Program-made: the position numbers and the translations under genes
Notes under the pieces: model-generated
The model's input: the letters and a program-made list of their open reading frames with translations, nothing else
The model's database searches: none
What the model was told of the DNA's origin: nothing
Shown: positions 5,094-5,712 of the stretch, one piece after another
Layout of the letters: every line of letters starts with the position of its first letter
Position numbering within the stretch: the stretch's first letter is position 1
Assembly (NCBI GenBank): GCA_029258405.1
Contig: JARHYY010000013.1
Coordinates: 1 to 5,712 of the forward strand
DNA length: 5,712 nucleotides
Direction: 5' to 3'
From: Helicobacteraceae bacterium
GTDB lineage: Bacteria; Campylobacterota; Campylobacteria; Campylobacterales; Helicobacteraceae

Positions 5094-5712
5094 ATGGATA
5101 CAACATATTGGATATTTCCAAGTAATCCTAGCAAGTTTGATGCTATGGTTGAATTTAAGAAAAATAATGTGACAGACTGGGAGAAGAATTGTAATGCAAA
5201 AGATGATGATAGTGTGTTTTTGTATATTACTGAACCAACTCAAGCACTTGCTATACAAACAAGGGTGCAAAAAGTCAATAGCAATAGCATTTGGCTTGAA
5301 TTAATAAAGTTTATTGAACCACAAATATCATTAAAAGATTTACAACAATACGCAGATATTAATGCTAACATACAGGAACCACAAAAAATAAAGGAGCAAA
5401 AGTATATAGATTTTATCTTAAACTATCCACAGAGCCTTAAAGGCACACAACAAAAAGAAGGAGCAACCATGCTAGAAAATAACAAAATCCCATTAAATCA
5501 AATCTTATATGGACCGCCAGGGACGGGGAAAACATATGCAACAATTATAAAAGCTTTAGAGATTCTAAAATCTTATGGTGAGATCAATGAAATTCCAGAG
5601 AATAGAGAAGGGCAAAAAGAACAATTTAATGCATTTAAAGCTAAGGGGCAAATAGGTTTTGTAACCTTTCATCAAAGCTATGGCTATGAGGAGTTTGTCG
5701 AGGGTATTAAGC
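5094..5712 (+). CDS. EVE-domain / McrB-type AAA+ GTPase fusion, 5' part (type IV restriction)
   Basis: An open frame of 206 codons runs off the right edge. Residues 1 to about 85 match an EVE (PUA-like) domain: TYWIFPSNPSKFDAMVEFKK (4-23), the tryptophan of VTDWEKN, then VFLYITEPTQALAIQTRVQKV (41-61). EVE domains bind modified bases in DNA. A linker of about 50 residues leads to the McrB-type motor: LNQILYGPPGTGKTYATIIKAL, with the Walker A GPPGTGKT at 140-147, then the McrB-characteristic GFVTFHQSYGYEEFVEGIK (188-206). McrB proteins hydrolyse GTP and recruit the nuclease McrC to cut methylated foreign DNA; mcrC would be expected just downstream, outside the window. EVE-McrB fusions are known, so the architecture is not new. 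The GTP-specificity motif lies beyond the edge, so a plain AAA ATPase cannot be strictly excluded. The exact modified base recognised is unknown. Confidence 0.9.
   Translation, partial: MDTTYWIFPSNPSKFDAMVEFKKNNVTDWEKNCNAKDDDSVFLYITEPTQALAIQTRVQKVNSNSIWLELIKFIEPQISLKDLQQYADINANIQEPQKIKEQKYIDFILNYPQSLKGTQQKEGATMLENNKIPLNQILYGPPGTGKTYATIIKALEILKSYGEINEIPENREGQKEQFNAFKAKGQIGFVTFHQSYGYEEFVEGIK
5458..5471 (+). promoter_or_regulatory. Internal ribosome site and in-frame ATG for a possible short McrB
   Basis: AAGGAG at 5458-5463, five bases before an in-frame ATG at 5469-5471 (Met126), is as good as any gene start in the window. It sits exactly between the EVE domain and the AAA+ domain. Initiation here would give MLENNKIPLNQILYGPPGTGKT, an EVE-less GTPase. 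E. coli mcrB is known to make a short form, McrBs, from an internal start after its DNA-binding domain. That precedent makes a real start credible, but no expression evidence is visible. The AAGGAG could also encode KEG by chance. Confidence 0.55.

Noticed and set aside
5076..5270. Minus-strand 64-codon open frame over the EVE domain
   Set aside because: It is antisense to a clear EVE domain and shows no ribosome site or recognisable features.

Overview
The window is AT-rich DNA that looks like Campylobacterota, most likely an enterohepatic Helicobacter (H. bilis / H. cinaedi type). This rests on codon use, strong AAGGAG ribosome sites with AT-rich promoters lacking clear -35 boxes, the chemoreceptor architecture, and a FyuA/pesticin-type receptor paired with an AraC regulator. 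The species is inferred, not proven. I see no tRNA, rRNA, CRISPR array or insertion sequence.

Left part (1-2134): an iron/siderophore uptake module. A TonB-dependent outer-membrane receptor, whose N-terminal 337 codons lie in the window on the minus strand, is divergent from a YbtA/PchR-like AraC-family activator (1223-2134, plus). Their shared 210-base intergenic region holds two exact 12-base direct repeats placed like an activator operator for the receptor, and a good Fur-box match in front of the araC-type gene. The simplest model is that Fur controls the regulator and the regulator controls the receptor.

Middle (2135-4383): a convergent intergenic region with two hairpins, then a complete methyl-accepting chemotaxis protein on the minus strand. 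It has TM1, a periplasmic double-Cache sensor, TM2, HAMP-like linkers and a canonical signalling tip.

Right part (4384-5712): an AT-rich gap is followed by about 380 bases of decayed, chimeric sequence. One piece resembles the linker and start region of the McrB-type gene further right. It is joined directly to an internally deleted, frameshifted copy of the AraC-type gene. After an orphan Fur-box-like site and a promoter comes an intact gene running off the right edge. It fuses an N-terminal EVE (PUA-like modified-base-binding) domain to a McrB-type AAA+ GTPase, indicating a modification-dependent (type IV) restriction system. A strong Shine-Dalgarno and in-frame ATG between the two domains could give a short EVE-less isoform, analogous to E. 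coli McrBs. The juxtaposed fragments suggest repeated recombination at an accessory or defence locus beside the iron-uptake genes.
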